Notes: generated from the letters alone by a model not told the origin. Shown: positions 38,496-50,551, counted from the first letter of the stretch. The stretch: 64,000 nucleotides of DNA from Margaritispora aquatica (GCA_007644065.1 VJWN01000004.1:744001-808000); one strand, 5' to 3'. Translations and numbers: made by a program.

Positions 38496-39101
38496 ATGGA
38501 CAGCAATACTCATTCAGACTCAAATGTGAACGCCAATACCACGTCTTCAGACCAGAACTCGGGCATCACCAACGCACCACTGCCTCCATCCTACGATGCA
38601 CCTCTGGCTCTGGCACAAGAGCAGAGTGAGAAACATGGCTACACTCCCACCCCAGAATCGCAGGACCAATTCCAGTCTCACCCACAAGAACACATCCAAT
38701 CCACACACCCAAGACAGCAACAAGACCCCAACGCTCCACCTACCCGCAACGCCTATGCGAATGCCATACCCCTCGCATCCCTCCAAACCGTTCCCGCGCC
38801 CGTAGATTGTCCCTTTTGCGGAGCAAGGGAGCTGACGAGCGTGGAATTCAAGAGCGGTGGTACGACGCAGTAAGACCTCTATTCTCGGCGTATCGTAGCG
38901 CTCTGGTTTATACCTCCATTTGCTAACGGTGAGGTGGTGGATAGTCTAAGCGCAATCCTACTATGTGCGTGTCTCTGTCTAGGATGCATCCCGTATGTAG
39001 CGAGTTGGTTCAAAGATTGCGAGCATAGCTGCGGGAGTTGCGGGAGGTTGTTGGCGGTTTGGCATAGGAGCGGGAGGACGGAGGTGCTTTGGCGGAAGTA
39101 A
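38496..39101 (+). CDS. LITAF-domain endosomal membrane protein
   Basis: Two exons (38496-38869, 38945-39101) join to 176 aa. Intron 38870-38944 has a CTAAC branch. The N-terminal 100 residues are polar, Gln/Asn/Pro-rich, with a PPSY motif at 30-33, a Rsp5/Nedd4 WW-domain ligand. The LITAF domain follows: CPFCG at 105-109, a hydrophobic cysteine-rich segment (about 126-147, AILLCACLCLGCIPYVASW) and the closing HSCGSCG with Cys154 and Cys157. In animals LITAF/CDIP proteins sit as monotopic proteins on late endosomes and lysosomes. PPxY plus LITAF suggests a ubiquitin-ligase adaptor on endosomes here, which is inference. Confidence 0.9.
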
Positions 39102-41770
39102 GAAGGTGTATTAATATTGCGGAAGAGCTGTGGATGAGGTGGTGATTGGGAGTTGAGATTTTTGGGGCATCACTTGAATGGACAAGCTAGGCTGCACTGG
39201 CGTTGTGTATTTTTCCTAGAATGCGACACGCATTGTGCCACGCTTTGGGCACATTGGAATTCGAAATTTGAAATTTACTTGATAGTAGGGAAGAGTCTGT
39301 GTTTAGCGTATATATACTCACACCACATCTTTCGTTAAGTATGCTGAGTTATAAGATTTACCCATGAAAGCTATTCCATGACTGTTGGTTTGGTGTAATG
39401 ACCTTAAGTGGCATGAGTAACTAAGCGAGTTGGCGAATTTCGTGATATGATGTATCCCCTCCCTGAGAGTCTGAATCAGCAATCTGTAAATGGGATACTC
39501 TAGGCGCTGTAGCGTTTAAAAATAATATATCTCATTCACTCAGTCTGGCTCTCAATATGAAGGTACACCGAAAATAGTACTTTGAAGCTCACCAAAGTCG
39601 TCATTTCTCTGAAGGAGGAGGTCCAAAACATGCTTCGAAAGGGAGACTGTCTAGAGTTGTTTTCACTTTCGTTAGAAATCCAGGGGCTATTCAAATGGAT
39701 ATATGGCGTATTGGACAGCCGACTGTATGTGCTATAGCATTAATATACTCGAGCGTTTGAGTTCGACGAAGAAGGATATCATTAATCTTTGCGGATATAC
39801 CTACGAAGTGTTGAAATCTACCATCCCTATAAACGATCATCAGGTACGAGATATGAACAAAAGAAGATGATTTCCAGACAATGTAAAGAATTCAATTGAT
39901 CATATCAATCTTTACGAAAATATCAGGAGGGGGAAGTTGCTTAGGATTATGGGGATTTAGCTCTTCAAATCATGGACAACGACCCAATTAATGTGGATTT
40001 CTATTTATTGCCTTGAAATATCAATACTTTCTGACTTAACTACAAAGTAGGCAGAACAATATTCCACGGAATCAAAGCAAGGCCTTAACGTTTCTAACAC
40101 CCAACACAACAATTGTGATCACGTGTCGTCCCCCTTTCCTTGTTTCCCCAAACCTCCCCGCCACTCTCCAAACTGCACACTCTCCTCCATCATTTCTCTC
40201 TCTCCCTCCCAATCCCCGATCGAAACATCCAAACGCATCAACAAAGATCTCGAACAACCCGCCCCCCCCCCAAAAAAACAGAAATGTTGCACGTCGCAAA
40301 ATCGACAAACCTGTTTTTCCTGCGTGTCCCAATCCCGAAATCCTGGAAAACAGTCGACGTTTGGAGGCTGAGCTCAGGGAGAGCCCCGCAGTTACATCAG
40401 GATTTCAAGATTGAGTTTGGGGATGGAGGGGGCGCCAACGATGCCGTTCCTAGGCTAGGTTTTTAGTTTTCTTGAGAGATTGTACCTGATTATTGGGACG
40501 TCATAAGGTGATGATTTTACTTTACTACTTGTAAAAGTAGTGTCTCTATAATTTTGATGCAATTAAATGGAATGGAATTGGTATGACTGAAGTCTCGAGC
40601 AATTGAGAGACGAGGAGATACTCAATCGTATGAAAGGAGGAGAATATGCATAGCTTTTGCATGAAATCCTGTACGAATCTTGGTTCAGCCGCTCTTGGCA
40701 CATATTAAGGAGGCATATTCGACATGAGTTTGGGGCAAGCACATGCAAGTTGCACTAATGTTGCGTGCTGATCTTTGCCAAATATCTAAGAGTTCCAGGG
40801 CTTGAGGTCAGAACAGCTTGCTGTGACACCAAGAACAATGGACGCATGGAATCAGAGAATAGGAATTTTCTACAGTCATTTCGGACGGCACGCATATTTC
40901 AGCTTACAAGTATCGGTTTGAATTACCTAATTGGATCCAACATTGCCATAGATATACAGAGGATCTCATAGGGAAGTTTTCATGTGAATGTAGATAGTCG
41001 TTTGGATGGGTTACAGATCCAAGCCAGAAAGAGTTGTGGATTTGAGTATGCTTTAGATGAAAATTTACAAGGAGCATGATTGAGGCCACATTCCTTGACT
41101 CTCAAACGCAGGGAGCTCAATGAGCTAAATTGCCGGAAATATCTAGCATTGCGTACTTCGTGGGACTAGATATCCATCCTCACCGCATAATGACCTCGCT
41201 TACCCGAGGACTGTCAGAATTCGTTACCATCGACGACAGAAACCCAGCTGGATAGTGCCTATGGATGGCACCTTAAATGAGGCCAAATGTCATACAAATC
41301 AAAGTATTATACAATAGAAGATTTGAGAGAATCTCTCTCAGATACTTATGACAGCTAGACCTTGTCCATCGGCTAGGATTTGGCTTTGACCCTCACGATT
41401 TCGGAAGGCCTCGAACCCTATGCACACCTGTTTAAACTAAGCCATACTCCATTGCTATCAATAGACTAGAATCGGGCAATCTGGCCATAATCACATAGGT
41501 TACAATTCGAAAACCGTCGCATTTGCCAGGAAAAAATTCATGGACGATCTACTCCGACCTCTATGTATCATTTTGAACTCCATACTTGACATGATATTGG
41601 AAACTTTAAAGCCAGAAAATCCGAAAATTAATTTTAATGTGAAAGTCAACTACTTGTAGCTAGGACATGAATCTTTCCCAACCTGTAACAACATCATTCC
41701 AAGTCGTTTGATAATCGTCACCCTCCCAGCTAGACAATCCCTAACCTCAACCGCCTCCACACACAACAAG
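39102..41770. other. 2.7-kb gene-poor region
   Basis: AT-rich, with no supported gene. A short coding-looking stretch at about 40281-40414 follows a C9-A7 homopolymer and a promoter-like CT-rich segment with CACGTG at about 40112 (see findings). A 20-nt sequence at 40644 recurs at 50552. Confidence 0.45.
40644..40663. repeat. 20-nt quasi-palindrome, copy 1
   Basis: ATATGCATAGCTTTTGCATG, with ATGCA and TGCAT arms. An identical copy lies at 50552-50571. Confidence 0.7.
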
Positions 41771-44182
41771 CTACCTCTCCCTCAAAAGCTTATCCTCATC
41801 TATATAAAGCACAGTCCTAGCAACAGTCAAGAACTCTTCCTTCGTCAACTGTCCCGGCTTATCAACACGCGGCTTAAAGACAAAAATAAGATCCTCCTCC
41901 GTAATCCCATACGGCGGCACCGCCGCTCGAATATCATCCTCTGTGATGATGTCCGGGAAAGGCACGCCTGTGTCCGCTATGATGGTCGCTTGGAGGTCCA
42001 CCTGCAGAGCTGCTGCACGTTCGGCAAGGCTCTTCCTCTCCGCGATATGCGTGGGGTCCAAGGAGGTATCTCTGGTGCAGGAGCGCTCCGCCTTCTTGGC
42101 GAAGTCGAGACGTTCCTCCAGGGTGAATGTGGGGTATTCAGCGCCTAGGACTAAGGCAGCGATTTTTATGTCGACGACTCTGCTTCTCTGTAACGCTTCG
42201 ACTTTTATCTTGTTAGTCTGACTTTCCATTTCGTGGGGCTTGGATATGATAATTGATTCTGCAGATCATGTACATGTACCGGCATTTATGCCTTGAGAAA
42301 CGACCGAGTAGCTTCACCCCACTAAGCTGATAACCTAACACATAATGATACTTACTGAGTTGATCACATGGTTTGCTCTCCTGTACCATCGTTCGCACTA
42401 TCGAAAGCATTTGTGCTTGTTCTCCCGGGTTGTTCTCCTTAACAGCCGATTGATAGAGGGGCAATTTGGCAACTTGATCCTCTTCTCTAGCGACTTGTGC
42501 GGCGAATAAGCGTCCTGACATAGCGCAACTAAACATATATTTTTTGATTCTCTGCCTCATATCAGCTTCCCATCGTTGATAGTCAGACGCCGTAGCAGGT
42601 AAAGCAGGGATATCCACTAGATCCCCATTCCCTGAAGCGAAGTACAGGTAGTCGGCGTCCCCTCCCATCGCTTATATTTGCATCGCCTTTTATTAGTGAC
42701 ACAGCTATAGTTAATGGCGGGTGTAATACCTCCGGATCTTTGGTTACATGCACGGCCCAGAATTCAGCTTGCTGGAAGTCCTGAAGATATTGAGCGGTAA
42801 CAGGCCATCTCCGCGTTACCGACCCAGTTGGGAATTTCTCGTGCTTCCTAAAACGTTCCCCTAATGTACGCTTTACTTTGCCGTCACCAAATCGAAGCCA
42901 ATCCGGGTATGTGGCTGCAACCGCTCCCAAAACGATTGGACATTTTAGTTGTAAAGCATCCATAGCCATACCATAAAACTGTGATCATCAAAGTCAGTAA
43001 ACATCCAAATTAACACGGAAGAGGAGAGACTTGCTGAAACTTCCCATGACCTCCCTATCTCGGCTATCTCCTCATGCATGAAGAACTATACAATCAGACT
43101 ACCACATCTTTCAATTGGACTTGGCTACTGTACTCACTGGTTCAGCCCCCTTCATGGAACGAGGAGGAGCATACGTTAGAACGCTGAAGGCGCAACTTGC
43201 ATGCTAGTAGAAGATCTAGTCAATTGTATTATTCTTTAAGATAAATGCACAACATACCATGGTTTCGTGTACAATCTTATAAACGTCAATGAAACTCATC
43301 TACTGATAAAGCAAGGATACTCACCAACTTCGCCACCATAAACACCTGTGCAGAAAGTTCCCCAGGTGTGAGTTTCTTATCTAGCAATGGCTGCACTGCT
43401 TCTGAATTCAAGTAGATTGAATTTTTGACTGTGTTTTTGCTTGGGTCGTCCGTATGATCAGAAGAGGATGATGTAGTTTTAGCATTAAGGGCGCCTGCAC
43501 CCAAACTCCCAAGGTGTGCGATTCGAAATTTCGTTGTTCCTTCAAGGTCGGATGCCTGGATGCGTAGATCTCTGTCCCTCTCCAACTCTTCGCGGCTGCG
43601 AGGACCGGTCTCATAAGCTTGATAATGCCAACTTTTCAAACCGCAACCATCTGGAACCGTAGCTGGAGCGAGTCTGGTTCGTGGGGCGTATAGTATTGCA
43701 TCATACCTATCTGATTTTAATGTTCATCGAACAAAGCTACAGATGGATTTCGCTTACCAATGCCCATTTATAGAATGAGACAATATCTTAGATGCTAAAA
43801 CCAAACATGGCATAAAAGCAGTATTAAGATTTGTATTTCCCCAAACATCCCACTCCCCATCGTAGTTGCCCTCTGGGTCACAGCATTCATCCGTGGGCCA
43901 GTTTCTCTTCTCATACAAAGGATGTAATGTGGTCCCATCAAGATCAGGGCACTTGTAGTCCTCTATCGCAAGACATCCACTATCTCGCAAATCTCGTAGC
44001 GCAAATTTATTTAGGGTATATTTCTGGTACTTTAAATGTTTATTATATAAATCTCGAGATGCGGAATCGCTCTGTTGTCGTATGTGGTACGGAGGAACAT
44101 CGACAGCGTTGTGTCTGAATGTGTACGGGATTTCCTGTAAAGGCGGCCGAATTGTCCTTCCTAAATTCGCGTTCGCCGCCAT
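41771..44182 (-). pseudogene. HExxH metallopeptidase-like gene with in-frame stop
   Basis: Exons 43758-44182, 43325-43706, 43258-43275 (18 nt), 43138-43203, 43035-43085, 42730-42978, 42356-42686 and 41771-42258 keep one frame to a total of 670 codons. The fifth codon of exon 7 is TAA (42672-42674). Translation would stop at about 401 aa, yet coding-like sequence (GGDADYLYFASGNGDLVDIPALP) follows in the same frame. Exons 2-4 make IVHETMHA: His272, Glu273, His276, an HExxH zinc site. Glu302/303 in an FFMHEEIAEIG segment could be the third ligand. The intron after exon 5 is GC-AG (GCAAGT). There is no signal peptide. The family is an uncharacterised fungal one; peptidase activity is inferred. 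The alternative is a functional 401-aa protein with 3' remnants. Confidence 0.6.
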
Positions 44183-44943
44183 CGAAGCTGCTAACCTCAG
44201 GGATATTCGCAGAGCTTTTGCTGTTGATATGAAACACTGCAAGAAAGTGTCAAAATCGAGGAGTCAACAAAGATTTCCTGCGGCAGACAAGTCCTTTTGA
44301 TCAGGGATGAAGACCCTCATCATCCCAAAGCAAATATCTTCTCTCTTTGTCTGCAAAATGGAGGGAAATCAGCAGTGCGTCAGCTACCCGATGAGTTTGT
44401 CCGAGTTGAGACTTGAAAGCGTGCGGGTTGTGCTTAGACAAACATGGAGGGCCGAGTTGACAGAAAAATGAGGCGCACGACAGCGTAGAACGGAATCAAG
44501 ACACCAAGTCCTATCATCAGTACCTACGTCTCTACTTTATATTGAATGTGCTAATTGATGCTGCAAATTCATTAAATCTCCTACGGGGTGAGGTATTTGA
44601 ACACTACTCGTGACTCAGGGCTTCGTTTTCAAGGCCTCAGGAAGGTTTTCTAATCGCTCATCTTTTGACTAGTGTCCGTCAATTTCGTCACACACTGGTG
44701 GCATGAGAACAATATTGACTTGAAATCGAGGCCATCTCTAATAAGGATTCAGTCTCATGAAGACACTAGACACGGAAATAAAGACGAAAACAGTTCAAAT
44801 GGTAATCGACCCCAGTTGCAGCAGAATACTGCAATAATCAATCAATCACAGGTTGTAGCATAAGGGATTGAATCTTGTACAAATCTGGCTTCTTAATAAG
44901 CTAGGGAGGTCTTCTCCGAGAAAGAGAACAATCTTGGATGCCA
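44183..44943. other. Spacer holding diverged repeat copy A
   Basis: Between the start of the metallopeptidase-like gene and the end of the TBF1-like gene. It contains a repeat copy at about 44505-44705. A 63-aa ORF at 44672-44863 (+) has no recognisable content. Confidence 0.45.
44505..44705. repeat. Diverged dispersed repeat, copy A
   Basis: By eye it aligns with 49716-49902 in the same orientation. Shared blocks include CATCAGTAC, TCTCTACTT, ATATTGAATGT, TCTCCTAC and ACACTGGTG in the same order, with many C/T and G/A differences and small gaps. Confidence 0.6.
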
Positions 44944-47290
44944 TCAACTGACACGAGTGCCAGCCTGAACCGTATTGCTGTCTGACATCTCAGCAACAAA
45001 GAGCTGCGTTGGGTCCATCTCATTGAACCGTTCTTTCTCCTTGGCTAGCTCAGATCGAGCAAGTTTATCAAATTCTCTCCGCTCCACGGGATCAACTCTC
45101 TCAAACTTATCAAGCGTTTCGTACTCATAGCTCGATGACGCACTGGGAGACATGGTAGGCGTGCGAGACGAATCTTGATCGGGATCATGTAAACCATTGC
45201 CCAAAGCCATGATTGAGTCTAGCTGTGCTGAGCCTTGATTCTCTGCGACAAGCTTTTTGAGAGCTTCCATCTCCCTTTTGGCCGCTTGGCTGGGTGCACG
45301 TGTTTTCAATTCGCCTGTAACCTGGGAAAGATAATGAGGGACTTCGATGTTGCTTTTGAGGAAAAATAATTTGAGATTCCTGGCCTTGTCCTTTAGCTGA
45401 ACCTGATTCCGGTCTTTGAGAACATCATTGATCGAGCCGTTTTGACCATACAATGCCAAGATTTGGCTCCAGTGAGGTCCTTTGACTTGATCCAGCCCAG
45501 TCATCAAGGCGCATTCTTCCTCAGTACTCCATGGTCGTCTGAGACTCGGGGGACCTGGTTTTCCGTTGGACTTAGCATTTGCCTTATTTGCAGCTATCTG
45601 ACGAGCATTTTCATATAGGGTAGCAGTTGGCTCGCTCTGTCCACCTGGAAGCATCATGTGGTCGTGGTAGGTCGATATGCCTTGTGGTGGTGGGAGCGCT
45701 TGGATCGGGGAAGATTGCTCTTGTACCTCCTGCGACTTATCTTGAGAAATTGGCTCTTATTTCGGTCAGTTTACAGCCGCAGAATTGTGATGTCTATTCA
45801 GTTACCTGAGTCTTGTCGGGTCTGGCTGCTGCTGCGCTGAAAATTGCTGAATTCCATACTTTGAAGTAATTGCTGCACGGCGATTTTAGCCTGCATCGCC
45901 ACATCGTCATCATCAACCTCTATCGACTGTATAGTGCGATCTCCACTGGCTCTTCGATCATCCCCGTCCTCATTTACATGTGACTTGCGAAGGGTTGTAG
46001 ATCGAGGGACAGCGTATCTTTCGAGGTATGGTGTGCAAAGCGGTCCAGTCTTTTGCCGCAAGTAATCAGATACGTTTAGCAAAAACTGTGACCAAACAAA
46101 TTCTTCAGAGATTTTCTCTGAAATAAGTCAGAAGTGTTCTAGAAATTATACCAAGGCTAAACTCACGAATAGAACTAGAATCCTCACACATTCTCGCCAG
46201 ATAATGGCGACGTTCTCGTGCCAGGCCAAGAAAATTGATTTCAGTATCTGCAAGCGGTATATGGGGATGACAATCGATTAGTGTCTGCTGTAAATCATCA
46301 GGAAACAATGTTTGTATTGTTAGTGGAGCGGCAAAATCCTGGTCTTCTGAAGTTGCTGCTGCCACAACCATTTGTGTTTTCAAGTCAATAAACAATCGTC
46401 CAGCTTCTTTTCCTAAAGCCTCCCCATCTGGAGCGAATATCTTCAAGAAGTTATCATTCAAGTCATAGAACCCGACTTCGGAGCTTCCAAAAACACCAGC
46501 CAAGAAGGTCACCAAGTTTGTATTGTGAAGAATCCTGCGATGCTCTGGTATTACGATATCGAAATCATCTGGGTAGAGGAAGAAGCTAGACTTCGAGTAC
46601 AGGTTTTTGGTTTGATCAAAAAGAGACTTCAGATCGCTATACGCTTGCCCATATTCTGATTGTGGATTGGTAACTGTGTCTATGACCTGACTGTAGTTCC
46701 CAGACGCCAGCATTGCTAAAATTCGAATTGACTAGTGCGCAATTAGCGAACAACTTCTCCAATGCTAAATCGGATATGGAACCCAATCTATAATATATGT
46801 CGTACCAGATTTTCGAGTATTGGAAGACTCAGCGTACACATCTGAAGATGTGCATCAAATACTGCTTCATTGTAACGACACTTTTGCTCTGACACTACCT
46901 CATGCTGCCCCACGGTTGGAGACGGTGATGGCCTTTGGGGCAAATCACTAAAGATTTTGTCCGCAAGCTGTTCCCGACAAGCTTCTGCTGCTCTGGCAAG
47001 TGCTTCAAAATCTTCTTCCGTGAGAACGTCTGACTGCGTGGAAATCCTCAATCGTTTCTCCCCAGGACTCTCGAACTGAGATGAAGACTGACGTTTGCGA
47101 GGCGACGGCGGCAGATCTGCAGATGTCACTCCATTCGACCATACTGGTTCATGCTTTATGGGTGGGAAACTACCTATTTTCGTAGAGGGTCAGTAAGTTA
47201 TCAAGAGTTTTGGTGGGATGTGCACAAGTGAGGAAAATACTCTCAGGTTTTCTCTGGCGACTTACTTGAACTTTGGTCCGCAGAAGCCAT
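44944..47290 (-). CDS. TBF1-like telobox Myb protein with TRF-type dimerisation domain
   Basis: Five exons (47266-47290, 46806-47173, 46167-46731, 45806-46117, 44944-45740) join in frame to 688 aa. Start MASADQSSSSFPP; then a basic PRKRQ patch. Residues about 50-330 match the TRF/TBF1 homology region (LTEEDFEALARAAEACREQLADKI, FDAHLQMCTLSLPILENL, FFLYPDDFDIVIPEHRRILHNTN). A C-terminal Myb repeat is at about 490-545: RRPWSTEEECALMTGL, HWSQILALYG, and a telobox-like VQLKDKARNLK helix. Known relatives (yeast Tbf1, fission yeast Tbf1/Taz1) bind TTAGGG repeats at subtelomeres and promoters. The telobox is close to but not identical with the VDLKDKWRN consensus; the Trp position is Ala. Nuclear location is expected. 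Confidence 0.85.
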
Positions 47291-48370
47291 GGTGAGCAAT
47301 TCTCGGGTTCTCTTTAGCTCATACAAGCCAAAGTGCTTATTCCAAAGCGTTTCTGTCCAAAAGGACTGCCTTCTATAAAATTGTGCTGTTGTGAAATAGT
47401 TGCGTAGTAGGTCTAAAGATGGAAATTCTAGACCGCCGTATCAGAAGCCCTAGCTATCGTGACCTAATCGCTGTTTCCCCTCAACCCCTGCGATTGCTCA
47501 TCTCTACCTGTCGATCAAGCTCACATGCTCTTCAATGTTGATCTACTTTTCCTCTTTTGACTTTGCGTTTAAGGAATAATAATCGTACTTTGGATCTGAT
47601 TCACATCTGTGCTCAAATCTGAAAGATCAATAGACATAATACTGTGTGTATGATCAGCTGACCTTACTGCTGATGTGGGGCTCTTCAGGTCACTTGCATA
47701 AGACCGATTGACATACTTCAAAGCGACCAAAGTATTATACATTGCCTTGCCTCTCTGAACATCAATAATGCAGAATATTACCCCAAGCAGTTTTCATAAA
47801 CAGAGCTACCCATAGTTACAAAACCTACCAAGATCATATTCATACCTCATCAAGTGCGGAAGTAGCATATTTTGATATAAGGTCAGCTAGGTAGGTGATT
47901 ACTTCCATCTATTTGAAAGCTGCCAACGATGGAAGTACTCTCCCACTCTGCTACGCCTTAGAGCACTTCAAAAGTATTTCTACCGTGTTGCTGATAGCTA
48001 CTAATCTGCCCGCCTCAACTCTTGCCTCGATGAAATTGGGACAGGTTGCTAAGCGAGATTCTGAATAACCAACTGAAGAGCAACCAACAGAAAGCAAGCT
48101 GACCAGAAAAAAGAAAAAATGGTCAGGACAATCAATACATAGCGATTTGATGGAAGATTACAGCTTTTCGGGAATGCTCCAAAATTACTCTACCTATGGC
48201 AAGTCTCACAAGCTACTTAAAACAGGTGATGAAATACAATTTGATTGAATTTGAGAGACTCGTCGTCTTTGCTTTGTATTACAAGGTACCAATGACAGTT
48301 GTACAATGCCTCTAACATCATCATGGACCATCCTGTCTTTCCTAACTCCCCGCCATCAAGCCATTCCAGC
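47291..48370. other. Spacer between TBF1-like and 2EXR genes
   Basis: Promoter of the TBF1-like gene and 3' region of the 2EXR gene. AT-rich, with no ORF of interest. Confidence 0.5.
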
Positions 48371-49359
48371 TCATGAATTCTCAGCAAGACTTTCGGCCAC
48401 ACCAACTGCTTCACCATCCGACACCTGCAAATCCAACGTCTTCTCGGACATCTCCTTTCCTCTAGCAACCTCCTTTGCAGCAGCATCCTTTGCAGCATAA
48501 TACCTCTCCCACCTCTTGACCTTCCTCACCCCCTTCGACCTCCTCTCACCACCCCTCAAACACGCCGCAATCTCAAACTCCCTCAACCCGGTATCCACTG
48601 CCCCAGGTCTAAAGAACTTCTTCACCCGCATCACGCCATCCTCATCGAGCTCTTCCTTCTCAGGACCCATAAACGTGACTCTGGCCTCCTCACAATACTC
48701 CTCGCTGACCTCTCGCTGAGGCACGAACCGCAGATTGCTCTCTCCCCTATTCTTGGCCCCCGCCACCACCATCGTGACTTTCTCCAACTTCTCGAAGCGG
48801 CGCAGGAAATTGTACAAATGCGGCGTGGCCATCATGTACTCCTTGCGGGCGCTCTCGGTCGCGAGCGCGACGTGCGTGCAGTTTGCGACGACGGAGGCGC
48901 AGAGCGCGGGCGTGAGGGTGCTGCACGCGACGACGGGTTGGATTTCCAGAGGGCCGAGGAACATGATGCTGTCGCGCGCCCAGGAGATGTGGGTTCCGCT
49001 GTAGACGGGTGGGTCCGAGAATGTGAGTGGGACGTAGGTCTTGAGGGCTACGACGCGGGAGGCGTGGCGGGGAGGTGTTTGCCCGTCTTGTGGTATTTGG
49101 TGGAAGGAAAGGGAGGCAGGTAGGCGTACCAAACATGCAGCAACACCGGCGCGAGAGTGTATGAAACCATGTTCTTGACTCCCTTGTCTGTGAAGACCTG
49201 CACGATTCGTGGAGGTAGCGACGCAGTTGCGTGCTCCCATATCATGGTCTGCAACTCGAAAGGAAGGCTTTGGAAGCGTGGAAATGTGCGGCGTTGGCTA
49301 CTGGTCATCATGTTTAGAGGAATCTGGTTGGGGTTTCGAAGCTGGTCTTTCTTAGGCAT
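48371..49359 (-). CDS. 2EXR-domain protein, halves in two frames
   Basis: Starts at ATG 49359. The first half (to about 49130) has the 2EXR signature FPRFQSLPFELQTMIWEHA, PPRIVQVF and APVLLHV. The second half (48371 to about 49080), in another frame, continues with the family's usual next element RHASRVVALKTYVPLTF and SWARDSIMF, then a basic C-terminus rich in Arg/Lys/Glu. A GTACGC donor (at about 49125, phase 2) has no in-phase AG before RHASRV. The acceptors at about 49054 and 49083 give the wrong phase, and the in-phase one at about 49008 (CTACAG) would delete the conserved block. Either splicing is unusual or there is an indel. 2EXR proteins are abundant in fungi and of unknown function. 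Confidence 0.65.
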
Positions 49360-49715
49360 TTTTCATTCGTTCGCAGGACGTGATAGTCGTTGCGGGTGGA
49401 GAACGTTTGACTTGATTTGAATGGATTGCAATTGAATTGAATTGGTGTTGTAGAGTGGTTGATGTGAGTTCTCTGGAGTTTGCGGCGTGTTGATTTTGAA
49501 GATGGATTTGGAGCCGAGTTGCGCAGATCTTCAAAGTTTGCACTGCTGGTTTATTGGTTGTAGTGGGAAAATATGTCGAGGCGAGGATGGATGTAGAATG
49601 AAATATTGAGGCAAAGCTGTGAGCAAGCAGGTATCATTGTTAAATTGAAGACAGTGACACGTTGAACACCTTACCAGTTTGTCATAGAATTGATGGGCGC
49701 TCCATCCTACACGCT

Positions 49716-49902
49716 CTAGCATCAGTACATCTCTACTTGATATTGAATGTACCAGCTGACTTGACACATTTATCAACTCTCCTACTGAGTATTTTTGTTA
49801 CTTTTGACAAAAATAACTTGAACTTTGAGGCTTTGGAAGAGTCGTATAATCACTCCCTCATTTGACCAGCATCCCTCAATTGTGCCGTACACTGGTGCTT
49901 GC
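49716..49902. repeat. Diverged dispersed repeat, copy B
   Basis: Counterpart of 44505-44705, slightly shorter. Lies about 360 nt upstream of the 2EXR gene start. Confidence 0.6.
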
Positions 49903-50551
49903 TTTGTGATCTTACTGTTCACGAGATTTACTTGACCATTCTCGCAGTGATAAATCGCGAAAGCTGCTAGCGTTGAAAGACTGAAGAACACATCTTCTCA
50001 AAGACTGCTCTTGAAGGAAAAAACCACACTGACACCACATACGAGCTGCTCAAATCACCATAAAACGGAGCAGCAATATCGACAACATAACTTGCACAAA
50101 AAAAACATAATCATAGGGCGTTGACTACACACACACATTGGACTTCAGACTACAAACCCATACATTCTAGCACTTTAAGAAATTGTGAGAGATACCTCAT
50201 TGCTCCGCATTTCGAAAGAAGAATGATGCTTCTCGTGACGTAAATTTGGATCCTTCCAAGTAAACAAAGCTGCCATACTGAGGTATCCAATTATCACCCA
50301 GACAAAACAAAAGAAACCATCACCTAAGGTACGAAGCATAACAAACACGACCAAGCTGTGTTCGTCAAACATGCATCGACGAGTGGGTGTTGATTTTTCT
50401 AAACTCCTAAGCCACCAAGTAGCAAGAAGTCAAAGTCTCGAAGCAGTGAAGTTAGAATAGTTTGGAAATCGGGTCTAAATCCTAAGGTACGTTGAGTGGG
50501 AATCTCCTGAGAATTCTAGGCGGCTCTTTATAGTACAGATTTTGCCTCATG

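Noticed and set aside
42213..42668. Separate gene starting at the ATG at 42668
   Set aside because: It is in phase with the upstream exons through a normal intron apart from the TAA, and splices in phase to the last exon; more likely the same gene.
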